The notes under the pieces: model-generated
Told to the model about the DNA's origin: nothing
Databases searched by the model: none
The model's input: the letters and a program-made list of their open reading frames with translations, nothing else
Made by a program: the position numbers and the translations under genes
Assembly: GCA_000827265.1 (NCBI GenBank)
Contig: KN834756.1
Coordinates: 1,005,205 to 1,069,204, forward strand
Length of the DNA: 64,000 nucleotides
Direction of reading: 5' to 3'
DNA from: Collybiopsis luxurians FD-317 M1
Taxonomy: Eukaryota > Basidiomycota > Agaricomycetes > Agaricales > Omphalotaceae
Shown here: one piece after another, positions 46,958 to 58,759 of the stretch
Position numbering within the stretch: position 1 is the stretch's first letter
Layout of the letters: the number at the start of each line of letters is the position of its first letter

Positions 46958-49900
46958 TCAAATTCTTGGTGCACTTGGGTATTTTCTGTGAAATTTTTGT
47001 ATCATTTGTGGGGCATGCTCCAAGTTTTGGGCTGGTTCCCAGGAGTTATGGCTTGCGTCATACCCTTTCCACTTTACCAGATATTCCATTCTCTTCCACT
47101 GAATACAGCTGTCCAACACCTCTTCTACTTTGTACTCAGGTTCATCCTCTTCCTCCAAGTAAATTGGTTCTGGTGGCATTGGAATTTCCCCATTGACATA
47201 GTTTCCTTTCCAAGGGTAAAGTTTGTTGACATGGAATATAGGGTGTAGTCAGTCAAGGGAAAGGGGTAGGTCCAATTGATAGTCAAGTGGTCCAACCTTT
47301 TGAAGAATTTTGAATGGTCTGAGTTGGCACTCTCCAAGTTTTTCACTCGAGAGCTGGAGATTAATGTCCTCTGCGCTTAGCCATATAAGGTCTCCCACCT
47401 TAAATTGATGGGCTTTTTGCTTTCCCCTCTCATACCCTTCCTTCTGCTGCTTCTTTCCCAGATGTAAGGCAGCTCCTGCATCCTGGCATGCTTCTCTCAA
47501 AATCTGAATGCAATCATCTACCCCTGGCATCCCACTGTGCCTGCCTACTGGAATATTGAAGAGTGGAAGATAGCCATATGTGACTTCAAATGGTGACATC
47601 CTGAGGGCTGAGTGTGGCTGGGAATTAATGACAAATTCTGCCATTGGCAGGTGTTCTGCCCAGTCATCCTGTCACTGTCCTATATATAGGCAGAGGTACT
47701 TCTCTACTTCCTGATTTGCATGTTCAGTCTGTTCATTGGCTTGTAGGTGGTATCCAGAAGTCAGATTTGATTTGATGCCTAGATGGGAGAGGAGGGATTG
47801 GATGAGCTTTGCTGAGAATTGGGGTCCTCAATCCAATATAAAATGCAGGGAAAGGCCATGGAGGCAGAAGATTTCTCAATAATAAATATCTGCCACTCCT
47901 TCAGCAGTAATATTGGTCATACAGGGAATGGCATGGATCTGTTTGCCGAAGAGGTCTGTACAGACTAGGATGGCATCATACCCATTGGATTTGGGTAGTT
48001 GAGTGATTAGATCTACACTGACTTCCTCCCATAGCCCAGCTGGAACATCAAGTGGTTGTGTTACTGCACAGGGGTGCCATTGGATCTTCCTCCTTGCACA
48101 GATTTCACATCCCTTGACATACTTTTCCACAAAGGATTGCATGGTAGGCCACCAGAAGTGAGTGCTGACAAGATCAAGGGTACCATGAAGTCCAGGGTGG
48201 CCAGCAGAGGGGTTGTCATGGCATTGTTGGAGGACTTCCATGCATAGCTCATCATCTGGTGGAACATATACCCATCCCTTATAGTAGACCAGTCCTTCGT
48301 CTTCTTCCCATTCTGCAATCCCATTTATGAGCTGTTGTAGTCCTCTCTTCTTCAATCCTTCTAGCCCTTCCAGTACCTGTGCCTCTCTCTGCGAAGCCTT
48401 TTGAATCCTGTCATCTAGTGGGTTACAGAGAATTGTGGCGGCAACTTGTGTAAAGTGCTCAGGCTTGAGGACAGTCTGCTGTCAGTTGTCCTCATTATCT
48501 GATACCTGATGATGTGCCATACAGGATAGCACATCTGCCTGGGTATTTGCTTTACCTGGCCAATGCACCATGGGGAAATCGAATTGAGAGAGCCAAAGTG
48601 CCCAGCGGGCCTGGCGGCGGCTAAGGTCTTGTGCTGTCCACCAAAACTCTAAATTGGAGTGATCAGTGACAATTTCAAATGGTTGAGGCAAGCCTTCTAG
48701 AAAACTTCTCCAGTCTTTTAATGCCTCGATTACCACTAGCATCTCCTGATCATAGATTTCATAATTCCGTTCTGCTGCCTGCATAGATGCCGAGCAAAAA
48801 GCAACAGGGTGCCACTGGCCATTGTCCTGTTTCTGGAAAAGTGCCCCACCAGTTGCATATCCCGATGCATCTACTTCAACTCATGTTGGCTTGTCTGGAT
48901 CCCAAAGAGTTAGTATTGGTGCAGAAGTGAATGCTGTATGTAGTGTTTCAAATGCCTCTTGTTGTAGTATCTCCCAGTCAAAGCCAACATTCTTTTTGGT
49001 TAGGTCATTTAAGGGGCAGGCTATCCTAGCAAAGTCACATATGAATTGACAGTAGAAATTGGCAAACCCTAAAAACCCTCGCAGCTCGCAAAGATTCCAG
49101 GGAGTTGGCCAATCATGGACAGCTGCCACTTTTACTGGGTCCATCCTTACCTTCCCTTCCCGTATTACCAGCCCTAGATACTCAATCTGTTCTTGTTCAA
49201 ATTTGCACTTTTCTGGCCATAGGTAGAGGTCATTTTTCTGGAGTCTAGCTAAGACTTCACAGACTATTTCTCGGTGTTCATTTAGTTGGCCACTGAAGAT
49301 AAGAATGTCATCCAGGTATACTGCCACTTTTCCTGCCGCTATAAGATCTGCAAAGATTGAGTTCATCAGTGCTTGAAATGTAGCTGGTGAGTTAGTAAGG
49401 CCAAAGAACATGATGTTAGGCTCAAACAGGCCACAGTTGGTAGAGAATGCAGCTTTCAACTCGTCACCCTGCTTGATCCATATATTATTGTACCTCCAGT
49501 GGACATCAAATTTAGTGAAGTATTGTGCACCCTGAAGACAACTGATGATATCAACCACTAGCGGCAAGGGGTAGCAGTTTTTGATAGTGAATTGATTGAG
49601 TTTGCAATAGTCCTGGACAAAATGGAGCTTTCCATCTTTCTTTTTCACAAAGAAGACCAGTGACAATAGTGGGGATTTTGAGAGTCAGATGTAGCCTTTT
49701 CGTAGATTCTTATCTAGAAAGTGATCAAGTTCCTCTTGTTCATTAAGGGACATAGGGTAGACTTTGGTTCACATGGTTTCTGGTGCACCTGGTACCAATT
49801 CTATTGCATGATCCCAGGGTTGATGAGCAGGTAATTGTTCAGATGCTGATTCAGAGAATACTTTCCCAAAATCTCGATATGGCTCTGGAATCATTTCTTC

Positions 49901-50692
49901 AAATATTTTGGTCAGTTTGTCTTTGTGAGCCTGTTCTGCCAGTTGTTGAGAGTAGGTATATCCTGCTGCACACCATACCTCTTCTGCTGCATCTAGAAGA
50001 ATCCCTGCCTTGACCCAGGATCAGCACATGGCTCTGTTAGCTCGAATTCAACACAGGGGCAACTCCTCTTTTGGCACCAATGATATTTCTTCCTTAATTG
50101 ACTCAGGTATAATTTGTTCCAGGATAGAGTCATCAGTAGTAACCGCTGCCACTCTACTGCTTTCTAGTCCCTTTGTATCCTCAGGCAGGTCCTCAATGGT
50201 TACTTTCTGCATTTTAACTGAGAGCTGCCCTTTTTCCCAGTCAACTTCCAGATTTATCTTCCGAAGCCATGGAAGTCCAAGAATAATATCCTCTCCTCCC
50301 AGGTTTGTAACCAGGAAGTCTGTCTAGTGTTCTTGGTCATCTACTGTAAGTGTGAGGTGTGCAAAATGTGTAATCTGCCCTGCCTGGTTTGGGGTACCAT
50401 CAATGTTGAAAATACTTATAGGCTGTCATAGTGGGGTTGTCCTGAGGTTGTGCCATTTGATGAAATTGTTATGCAAGAATAGAGCGGTGGCTCCACAGTC
50501 TACCATGGCTGCAGTTGCTATGTTATGTCTTCTTCCCCTTATTTTTACTTGGATTTGGAAATGGGATGCATTGGGGTCTATTTCCAAAATTGTAGATATT
50601 TTACATGATGGGAGCGAGTCATATGAGGAAGTAGCATATATAGCAAACCATTCTGAGGGTGCTCTCAGTGCAGCCGAGATGGGCACCCTCAT
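46958..50692 (-). pseudogene. pol: pol of copy D: protease, RT, RNase H, integrase, chromodomain
   Basis: A single minus-strand frame holds all domains, with stops between them. Protease has MVDCGATALFLHNNF (about 50,470-50,510), Cys in place of the usual Ser/Thr. RT keeps VYLDDILIFSG (about 49,300) with FVKKKDGKLHFVQDYCKLNQ upstream. RNase H reads ERNYEIYDQEMLVVIEALKD (48,720-48,775) and FEIVTDHSNLEFWW. Integrase has the zinc finger (HPGLHGTLDL ... CEICARRK), the first core Asp in VSVDLITQLPKSNGYDAILV, and a decayed centre near 47,870 with LHLQANEQTEHANQ-type text in place of the usual DGQTER. The chromodomain is EYKVEEVLDSCIQWKRMEYL and VKWKGYDASHNSWEPA (47,000-47,140). Confidence 0.92.
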
Positions 50693-52141
50693 TAAAAATC
50701 CTCCTGGCAGGATGCTTCTGGGGCCATAGCATTGGCACAGTTTAGGAGTTCCTGCAGCTGAGCAATCTGGGCAGTTGTAGTGGTGGAATTAGCAGGAGGG
50801 GGGACTGAGGCAGTGACCTGGGCTGGTTCATTTGGGAATAAGGTGAACGGTACAGAAGAGGTGGCTGATACCTGTTGGCAGGGTGGCTGACACCTACCAT
50901 GATTGCACTCCAAGCCCATAAACTTGTTCTGACAAACTGCCTCTCGGTGGCCACAGTGTGCACAGTAGCAACATACTGTATCCTTCTGTGGGCAGTTCTG
51001 TTTCTCATGGCTCTGAGACCCACAGCCATAGCAGTGCCCTCGCATATGAGATATAAAGCCATCTTGGGTATTGCCATTGCTTGTGCAGTTGGCATCAATA
51101 TCTATAGCATATGGGTCAGTATGATGAGTGGGAGTGTGGGAGTGGTTAGGCTGGCAGTTACTCATGCTGGGTCATGCAAGTAAACATCAACAGATATGGC
51201 CTGTCTAATGGCCTCATCAAGGGTTTGGGCTAACCCTTGAGCAATATTGACTATGATGAGGTGTTGACAAATTTCTGGGAGAAGACCAGAATAGAACCAT
51301 TCCCAGAGGTCCGTATCTGAGAGTCCACGTCGATCACCAATGTCTTTGAACTTCTGAGCAAATTCTGCAATGGTCTGTCCTTTTCCTTGCTGTACCTTTT
51401 TGATTGCATTGTGGGCTTCCATTCCAGGATCAATGAATTTGAACCTGAGTTTGAATGCCTGAAGGAACTCTACCCATTTCCTATTAAACAGTACCTGCTT
51501 GGCATTAAAGGCTGATAAATAGGGGGTGGCCCAATCCACTGCTCCCCCTGAGAGAAATCCTAAGGCTGCTTTAATGGCTTTGGCCTCATCGCCTTTTAAG
51601 TCTGACTGTTCTGATGCCCAGCTCTCAAAGTGGGCTATGAAGCGACGGGCTTCTGCACTACTCTGACCCTTAAAGGGGTCAGGTTTGACCATGCTAGACT
51701 TGGTGGTGACAGAAATATTAGATTGCAAGCTGGTTGTGAGGGCTGCGACCTGCTGGATCAGGCTATGCATGAGCTGGTCAAGGCTTTGTTGAGACATGCT
51801 TGGGTTGGGGGGAGGAGGTGATGGTGCAGGTGATGGGCGGGCAGTTACAGTAGTTGAAGCTGGTGGGGCAGTGAGGGCAAGTGAGACTGGAGGAGCAGTG
51901 AGGGTGCACGGGACAGTTACAGATCTGGTAATTGGTATGGCAGGGGTACTGTCTCTGAGCTGAGTTGCTTTGGTAATGGAGTTCTTGAAAGTGTGCAGGC
52001 AGGGCTGTTGTCATTCCAACCATCTGGTAGCTTGTGGATATGAGATCGGGCTTTGGTATCAAAGGAGTGCAGGTAGCTGGAGCAGTCAATGGGTTCATGA
52101 CCCATTTCAGAGTCAGACAAATCTGCAGAGAAGGAAGGCAT
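50692..52141 (-). pseudogene. gag: gag of copy D
   Basis: A likely start is ATG 52,141 (MPSFSADLSDSEMGHEPID). After a frame change, a Pro-rich stretch leads to MSQQSLDQLMHSLIQQVAAL (51,797) and the capsid domain (DPFKGQSSAEARRFIAHFES, FLQAFKLRFKFIDPGMEAHN, IAEFAQKFKDIGDRRGLSD). A second frame change near 51,165 leads to HTDPYAIDIDAN and two zinc knuckles, CYGCGSQSHEKQNC and CYCAHCGHREAVC (about 50,930-51,035). The frame changes may be mutations rather than programmed. Confidence 0.88.
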
Positions 52142-52197
52142 GGTGGTAGTGGAGTCTGTGGGGACAGCCTAGGTGGTAGACTATCAGCGCAGCAAGG

Positions 52198-52207
52198 ATC
52201 TTGACCT
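52198..52207 (-). promoter_or_regulatory. self-priming PBS of copy D
   Basis: On the minus strand AGGTCAAGAT starts two bases after the LTR end and is the exact complement of ATCTTGACCT within the LTR. Confidence 0.6.
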
Positions 52208-52209
52208 AG

Positions 52210-52746
52210 TGTCACGAAGCAGTGTACAGTGGAGTGACTTTATCAGAATGCAATGATCAGTTTTACACAGAGGTTGGTCCTGGTCCCAATTGACAGAGTT
52301 AATTAACTAGTCTACTGGTACAGACAGGATGCTCACCTGGTCCCAATCAACAGAGAGGTCAAGATGGGGACTCAGGTTACAGGTGGTAGGTATATATACT
52401 GTAGTAAGCTGTGTGAGAGACTAATGCTACTGGAGGATAAGACAAGAAACTAATGCTACTGGAAGACAACAGCTAAGTGACAGCTACAAGAATAATAGCT
52501 ATGGAGCATGTGGTCATGCAACAGATGTGAGAAGAGAAACAAAGAATAGTTCATTAATAAAACAATGACAGTGGGAACAAAATAGAATAAGAACAATGAT
52601 ACCGTGCGGGGTGGAGATAGAAAGGAGTCATATGTCCAAAAGGTATTGATATGAAAGTTAGTCATAAATGCAGTCATGTGAAAGGTATATAGTAAAAGGA
52701 AAATGAATAGGGGTTAGGAATAGGTGATTGTACCAGCTTTATGACA
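52210..52746 (-). repeat. 5' LTR of copy D, with TATA box and self-primer
   Basis: 537 bp. On the element strand TATATATA lies 33 nt before ATCTTGACCT, mirrored in the other LTR at 46,568-46,575 and 46,533-46,542. ATCTTGACCT pairs with the PBS at 52,198-52,207. Confidence 0.9.
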
Positions 52747-53405
52747 GATGTTGTAGGATGAGTCTTTCAGAATGGAGATATCCATTTTCTGGTAGTATCC
52801 CTTACCGGGTCTCCACACTCTGGCCCAGTGAAATGGATTATTTGAGTCTCATTCCAGAAAGCACTTCTCACAAGAAGGCTGATACAAGAAGCAATCCCTA
52901 CAGTTGTAATGCCAGCTTTGACCTGACCCATATGAGCAAAGATTGTTCACTTCCTCACCAGCCTTGCCTGATAGAATGTGGTGAAGAAGTTGCAGGAATG
53001 CTGCAACAAAGTTGGTGAGGTTTTCAGCAGTCTAAAAGACTACTGTCAACAGCAACAGGTATGAGATGGGTATAAAAAATTCACCTGAGTCTTCTTCATC
53101 TGATTAGGGTCTTCTGGTGGTGGTTCCAAATCTTGTTGAATCCATTCTTCTGATTCCTGTGGGAGCTCTGTGATGTCTGCGACCTGCAGATTGGAGGCAA
53201 CTGCTGGGACTGAGCTGGACACATCTGATTCAGAGTCCAAGATGACCTGAGCTTTTTTATTTGGCCTAGGCGATAGATCTGATTCGGTGTCAAGCACAAG
53301 GGGAAGCCCTGTCCATTTTACTTTGGGGGGAGCCTTAATGGCCTGTTGTGTGGCCTGATAGTTGAGCTCCTGATGCCATTTTCTCTGGTCTTGTCTGCCT
53401 GACAT
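52747..53405 (-). pseudogene. KDZ transposase, N-terminal part with CxC2 cysteine cluster
   Basis: The ATG at 53,405 opens MSGRQDQRKWHQELNYQATQ, followed by an acidic linker (LDTESDLSPRPNKKAQ, LDSESDVSSS) to about 53,080. After a likely intron near 53,035-53,085, NCRDCFLYQPSCEKCFLE (52,860-52,915) is the paired-cysteine CxC2 signature, and NNPFHWARVWRPGKGYYQKM leads to the junction with copy D. One TGA stands after CEKCFLE. The gene continues at 46,381. Confidence 0.8.
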
Positions 53406-53875
53406 TGCAACAGGAGAAGAACATCTGAAAGTTTCTATGAGTTTGATGTTCAGATAGTCAGTAACTTGAGCACACCTAAGTATCACAATTTGTTTAGACA
53501 CCACTTGCACCTCTCAGTATACAGTAGGAGATTATACCAACAACTGCAAGTTATGGTGAGGGCACCCTCAGGTGCCGTTGCAAATGGGTGATGAATGGGA
53601 ATACAAGACAAGGTTAAATTGCAGGCTGGTGACTGTCCAGGATGCATTTGATTCTCTTCATCATTTTCATTGCCCAGCTACCAAATTATGAACACATTAA
53701 TGGATTTTGTGAGTATATTGATAGCACAAATGCGATTGAGAAGACTACACAAAATGTTGATACCAGCTACTACCATATTTGTCAAACTACCAGACAAGAG
53801 AATACCTAAGTACACGAGTATTGTAACATAGTAAACTGCACAGAGGTGAGCTGTGGGAATGAAGTACATTTGATA

Positions 53876-54884
53876 CTAGGCAAAGGTGTTAAGTATTTCC
53901 TTTAAATCTAAAAGAGCCTCTAAGGCAGCATCATCTGTGTCCTTGCTCCACAAAATAGAAGATTTGTGCCCAAGGTCCTGGGCAGTGGCCTTTACATGAG
54001 CAATGTCATCAAGGAGCTGCTGTTTCCTTGCCACATCATAATGGTGCAAAGGACAGGAAAAGGTTACAGAGTTCTCTGCAGCAGACATTGATGCGCTTGT
54101 AACAGTTCCAGAGTTGTGATGAGATGTCTTCAAGCATTTGGGAGCCGACTCAGTTGTGTCTTGTCCTCACAAAGGTGTTTAGAAGGACCAGAACCCAAAG
54201 CATCATTGTCAGAGTGACCAGCACTGTTGTGGATATGAACAAACAAAGACCGGTGTTGGAGACTGCTTGAAGGTGCATTAGGCAGTTGAAGAGGGGGTAG
54301 GATGGGGGTGGATGTATTGGGAGTCTCCATGTTCTTGGAAATTCAAAGAGATGTGTATGGTTTGAGTAGAGATAGTAGGGATGGGGATGATTACATTGCC
54401 AGTTTTTAATGCCAACAGTCAAAGTGAAAGGGTCCAGTGTGAGACAATAATGTCAAGCAAACAAAAATCTGCTGCCATTTTTGGAAGGAGATGAGTTGGA
54501 CCAGCCACAAAATAGATACAAAAGCTCACCGATGAGTTGTGCAAGGATAAAAATCACTCCTTAACCTTATCAGCAACAGTTCCTACAATGCCATCCAAAT
54601 CAGCTTCTAGATGGAAAACATACTTCGAGGAGAACCCCACCTTCATCCAGTTTCCACTGAACTTTGCATCAATCCATCCTTTGGCTTGCACTCTTGGTGG
54701 ACTCATCCTTGCCAGGGAGAGACAGACCAGGTCCACCAAGGTCAAAGAATTTGTCATTTGCATTGATAGAAGCACCAAGCACAAATTTTCCATCAACTTG
54801 GGGCTGATCAAGCCTAGTGAAAAAGGCGCACTTTCCCTTAGGGTGAGTTTTATGCGCACTTGAAACATGAGAAATTGAACTCAC
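53876..54884 (-). pseudogene. degraded hypothetical gene(s)
   Basis: Minus-strand segments contain QVDGKFVLGASINANDKFFD and LGGPGLSLPGKDESTKSASQ (54,720-54,810), FSGNWMKVGFSSKYVFHLEA (54,600-54,660) and DYARKQQLLDDIAH-like plus SILWSKDTDDAALEALLDLK (53,900-54,050). No known domain is visible and joins are unclear. They lie upstream of the KDZ gene on the same strand and could be cargo of the same transposon or an older disrupted gene. Confidence 0.3.
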
Positions 54885-55745
54885 ACCTTTTCACAAACAG
54901 CATTGCAAGGCATGCATTCACCAGAACAAACCAGATCATCTCGTGTGGAACCCTCATGAACTTCTTGACCTAGAAGGTAGATTCCTCAGCTGGATGAGGA
55001 CATGTAGCCCACGCTGGCAAGCGGTGAGGGCATTGAAGAAGGCATGTACTCAGATTTCAGAAGCAGCAATGGATGAGTGGATGTTGGATGTTGAGATTGC
55101 CCAACAGCTACAAGAGTTGAGAGATCACTTGAATATTGAGCTAGTGAAATTTGAAGAAGAGTAATAAATAGACCTGCTCATTAGAAACTATATGAAAAAT
55201 GCTATATGTACCTTCACTCTTCCAGAAATAATTTCTGTGGGATTGAGTTGACCCCAGATATTGACTTGTGATGTCGAGTTGAGCAAATGAGTGGCTCTGA
55301 AGATTCAAAGAATGATTATACCAGCAACCACAGTTGTGGGTGAGGCAACCTGAGTCACCTCAGAAAGGTCATTGTTGATGTCATTGGTACTAGTAAGTTG
55401 GTAGTAGTAAGACAAGCTTGGATACAGGTGTCTATGCTGATGACAGCGCCAATAGCCAGGACCTTGGCACATGATAGGAGATTAGATAGAAGATTCAAGA
55501 TTAGATACTGTATTCCCAGGACAGAAACCACACTGTCAAACCCTTGACCATGGTTTCTGTCCCCTTCTTCTTGAGCTCTCCCTCTTCGCTCTTTTATTCT
55601 GTGCACTAGCCTGATGAACTTCTGTGACTGTGGTTGCATGAGGAATGTCTGACTTGGGTCAGATAATGTATTCAAGAAGTTGTTGAATGCAACTTATTCA
55701 AAGAACAGTTCATCATTTCTTATGTCAGGTACTGAATATATTCAT

Positions 55746-56495
55746 TTACATTAGACCTACACCCTTTCTCTCCAGGCTTTTCATCAAATTCTCCAAGATA
55801 TCCAGCTCCATGGGAGTAAGAGGCTCATCCTGGTCCAGCCAAACATTGATACCCTCCACATACTCAAACAAAGTATTGTTTCTGCCAAAGGTACAGGGGA
55901 CCGAGGAGGAATCTAACATGGTTGAAGGGCCTGCAATAGATGTTGCAAGTGGGAAAAGTTGTGGTTTGGGGTGAACAGGGCCAGTCACAGGCATTCCACT
56001 CAAGCTATCGAGTTGGGAGAGGATGCTGGACTGGGCAGATTTGAAAAAGGGAGCCTCTTCTTTGTTGTCATTGGTTAGCTCGATAACCTCCTGGTCAGCT
56101 TTTCTTTTTGCCCTGCATTTGACTGAGAGGGCTTGATCATTGTGGATTTTTGCTTCATCTCGCTTCTGTTTAAGGGGCCTGGCAGGAGAGGATTGGATCT
56201 CATGAGAATCCTCTCCATGGATACTGCGCACAGGAGGGGACTGGACAGTCAGGGGCTTCCTGGACTGTTTCTTTTGGCCCAGAGTTTTGCCTGCTTTCTT
56301 TCAAGCTTGGTTGGTAATAGTGTTTCCAAGGAGCTTGTGAAGAGTTTGGCAGTCCTCATTTCTCAACCCATCTTGCACTATGGCAGAAAGCTCATGCTGC
56401 AGCTTCTCAAGTTTGGTGACCAGCAGCTGGGAAGCGATATACCAGGGGACAAAGATTTGTAACACTTCAAGTTTACAGTCAGGAGACCAGCTCAA
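55746..56495 (-). pseudogene. hypothetical protein, charged linker
   Basis: KLEVLQIFVPWYIASQLLVT and KLEKLQHELSAIVQDGLRNE (56,370-56,470) are followed, after a TGA near 56,301, by a basic then acidic region (RAKRKADQEVIELTNDNKEE, about 56,060-56,120) and a C-terminal FEYVEGINVWLDQDEPLTPM ELDILENLMKSLERKG block to 55,746. No domain is recognised; the charged, disordered linker resembles uncharacterised mushroom families. One stop separates the two halves. Confidence 0.4.
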
Positions 56496-56739
56496 GTGGT
56501 GCCATCCATGGCAGTCACCATTACCACAACCCTAAGGAGACTTTATTAGCATATTCCAGAATGAGCTCTGAACTGGAACAAACCTGAAATGTAACTTTCA
56601 TCCAATCCTTGACATTTTTCACTCCTATACCAACACTAATGTGGTGCTTCCCCAAGGCACCATTATTGTGGCATCTGATGAGCTGAATGAACCTCCAGAA
56701 GCTCTCAGTGTCATCATTTAGTTCTGACAAGTGGTACAA

Positions 56740-57742
56740 TATTTTGAATAGGACCTGTGCAGTCTCACTTTGGACAAAATCATCTGGAAGGTTGACTCAA
56801 GAGGCAGGGTGATCAAATGGAGTCATAGGTGATGGGATAGATTGGTAGAATTTATGTGAACATCAATCAGTGAGTCTCTTTTGTAGTTTTCAGGTGGTCA
56901 AAGTGAGTTGAGTGGTGACCTTAGAATTAGTTATTCGGGAGCAAAATGGTCTTTTGGCAAGACAAAAGAAAAGATACATAGCTTGTTCTCAGATTCACAC
57001 AATGCAAGTAGATTCACTACATTAACTGCCAGGCACTAATTGGTTGAATGGTGGGCATAGAGATAAATGATTGGGTCAGTACAGTAGGAAGTTAATACAA
57101 TGAAAATGTAGCAATTCAATGGTCACAACTAGCATCAGACTGCGATTCCTCACTATCATACTCCAAACCATCGCTGTCATGATAAGGTGGAAAGTACGGA
57201 ACTGGGTCCATCTTTACAGGAAAGACCATGCATCGTGGTATTTATGGACAGTCTAGTTGTTTGCTCTTTTTTGTTGTGGTTTTGAGACTAACAATAGCTA
57301 AAGAATGACAATATTGTTGATATTGAAGGTCCAAGGGATGGTTTGAACTGTTGAACCATTTGTGGCCTTTTTGAGGTTTTGTTCAAACAAAGCTAATGGG
57401 GTTTCCGCCATCCTTCACACTATCTATGCTTGGCCAACCCCTTGCAACCTACACTTGATAACTCATGGTCCTCAATCATATGGTGAAGATACCCTAGGCA
57501 GTAACATAGCCCAGTCAGGTTTCCATAAGCCATAGAACCAATAATTGATAATCAACAATAGCAGGCATATGAGGTAGGCCTTTTTCATGACCAGTCAGAA
57601 AGTTTTGGGGATCTTGGATATAGAGATAAAGCTGGAGGAAGCTCCAAAAGCATGTCTGATTCAGCAAGCTTCCAGGCCAGTGTTTGAATATGCACAATTG
57701 GACTCTCATTGTATTCTGGCTCTCCACCACACAGTTTTCTCC
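56740..57742. other. stretch with only a small acidic ORF
   Basis: The only notable reading is a minus-strand ORF of about 40 codons (57,113-57,235) with PYFPPYHDSDGLEYDSEESQ, which looks like an acidic exon or small protein. The remainder shows no recognised gene or repeat. Confidence 0.25.
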
Positions 57743-57868
57743 TCACTTCAAAAGTGAACTGTTTACTGAGTAAGGCTGTATTTTCTTGCAGAGCTTGCAC
57801 ATGTAAACCAATCATTTCCTCCAATGGAAAACACAAGGATGGCTCTGCTGAGTCTACAAAAATGAACC
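57743..57868. repeat. third, truncated copy of the 229-bp dispersed repeat
   Basis: The sequence from CACTTCAAAAGTGAACTG to CTACAAAAATGAACC matches units at 5,376-5,832 and is cut at ATGAACC by the LTR of copy C, where unit 1 continues with CTACTTG. Confidence 0.85.
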
Positions 57869-58563
57869 TGTTAGGACCTTTACTACCTTTGTTGTTAGAA
57901 GCTTGTAGCAGGTTCAGTGAATAGAAAGTAATTTATTATACCACAGCCGAGACAGAGTATCCGATGGGGAGTCGCTATGTACAACAAGTGATCAAGTCCT
58001 GTATGGTTTGAGTATTTGATATAGAGGAATGATCCTCAAGTATCGAATAACAAATCTAGTAGCTCGGTGTGACTAGAGATTGTATATCAAAAGAACTTGT
58101 TAAGATGGTATTAATGAGGGTTGACTCAGAAGGTTCATGACTCAGTGTCCGTTTACCCTATGAGATGGAATATTCAAAAGGCTACGACAGTCAAATAGTC
58201 TTGTCAATTGGTTCAACAAGTGAGAAGTGGATATGCCAGTGACTTGGTGTCAATGGGGTTTGCTCAACTCAGTGTTGAGCAGAATAATATTATAGACTAG
58301 TGAACAAGAGAACAGAAACAACACAGATCAAGATAGTTCAGGTAATAACAGCATTAGCATGAGAGATGTAGGTACAAGGCTTTTATACTCTGCAGGGAGA
58401 CATGTGGTCTTGTGAATAGATGTTTTGAATAAGCAACTGGTTAGTTTGCCTCGTGAAATGTGTGTCAGATTTGGAGAGCCAAATTGATTAGTAAGACTAT
58501 TATTGAGTCATGGGGTGAGTGTACCGGTTGGAAAGAGTGGAAAAAATAGCGTAGGGCATAACA
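57869..58563 (-). repeat. 3' LTR of copy C
   Basis: 695 bp, TGTTAGGACC...GGGCATAACA on the plus strand, abutting a polypurine tract (minus strand CCTTGGGGGGGGTAA-like, 58,564-58,577). Confidence 0.96.
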
Positions 58564-58703
58564 TTACCCCCCCCAAGGGCCTTGAGCCCTCAAAAGGATG
58601 TGTAGCTTTTGATGTGACATGGTGTTGTGACTGCCGCACCGTCAGATTGAGTTTTGATGTGCCGACTGCCAGATTTTGATCAAAAACTCTAAGTCTGAAG
58701 GCC

Positions 58704-58710
58704 TTATAAA
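58704..58710 (+). promoter_or_regulatory. TATA box of antisense gene X1 (copy C)
   Basis: TTATAAA lies 50 nt before the X1 ATG. The same box at the same distance precedes X1 in copy B (36,565-36,574), outside the LTR. Confidence 0.6.
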
Positions 58711-58759
58711 GCTGGCACTCTGGGTTTTTGAGTCATTTTCCTCTCTTCCTTTGACCACT

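Larger units (their letters stand above)
46387..52746 (-). mobile_element. Ty3/gypsy family 2, copy D, full length 6.36 kb
   Basis: 537-bp LTRs at 46,387-46,923 and 52,210-52,746 flank gag and pol on the minus strand; the 5-bp duplication is GATGT. The LTRs differ at about 17 positions by hand count, nearly all transitions. The order gag, protease, RT, RNase H, integrase, chromodomain makes it a chromovirus. It is not closely related to family 1 and has the usual size. Confidence 0.95.

Noticed and set aside
54943..55164. Plus-strand 73-codon ORF starting MWNPHELLDLEG
   Set aside because: It has some helical character but lacks a recognisable domain, and minus-strand readings in the area fit the neighbouring genes better; not supported as a gene.
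38011..57742. TET/JBP cargo gene next to the KDZ transposase
   Set aside because: No HxD...H dioxygenase motif could be found in the neighbouring readings.
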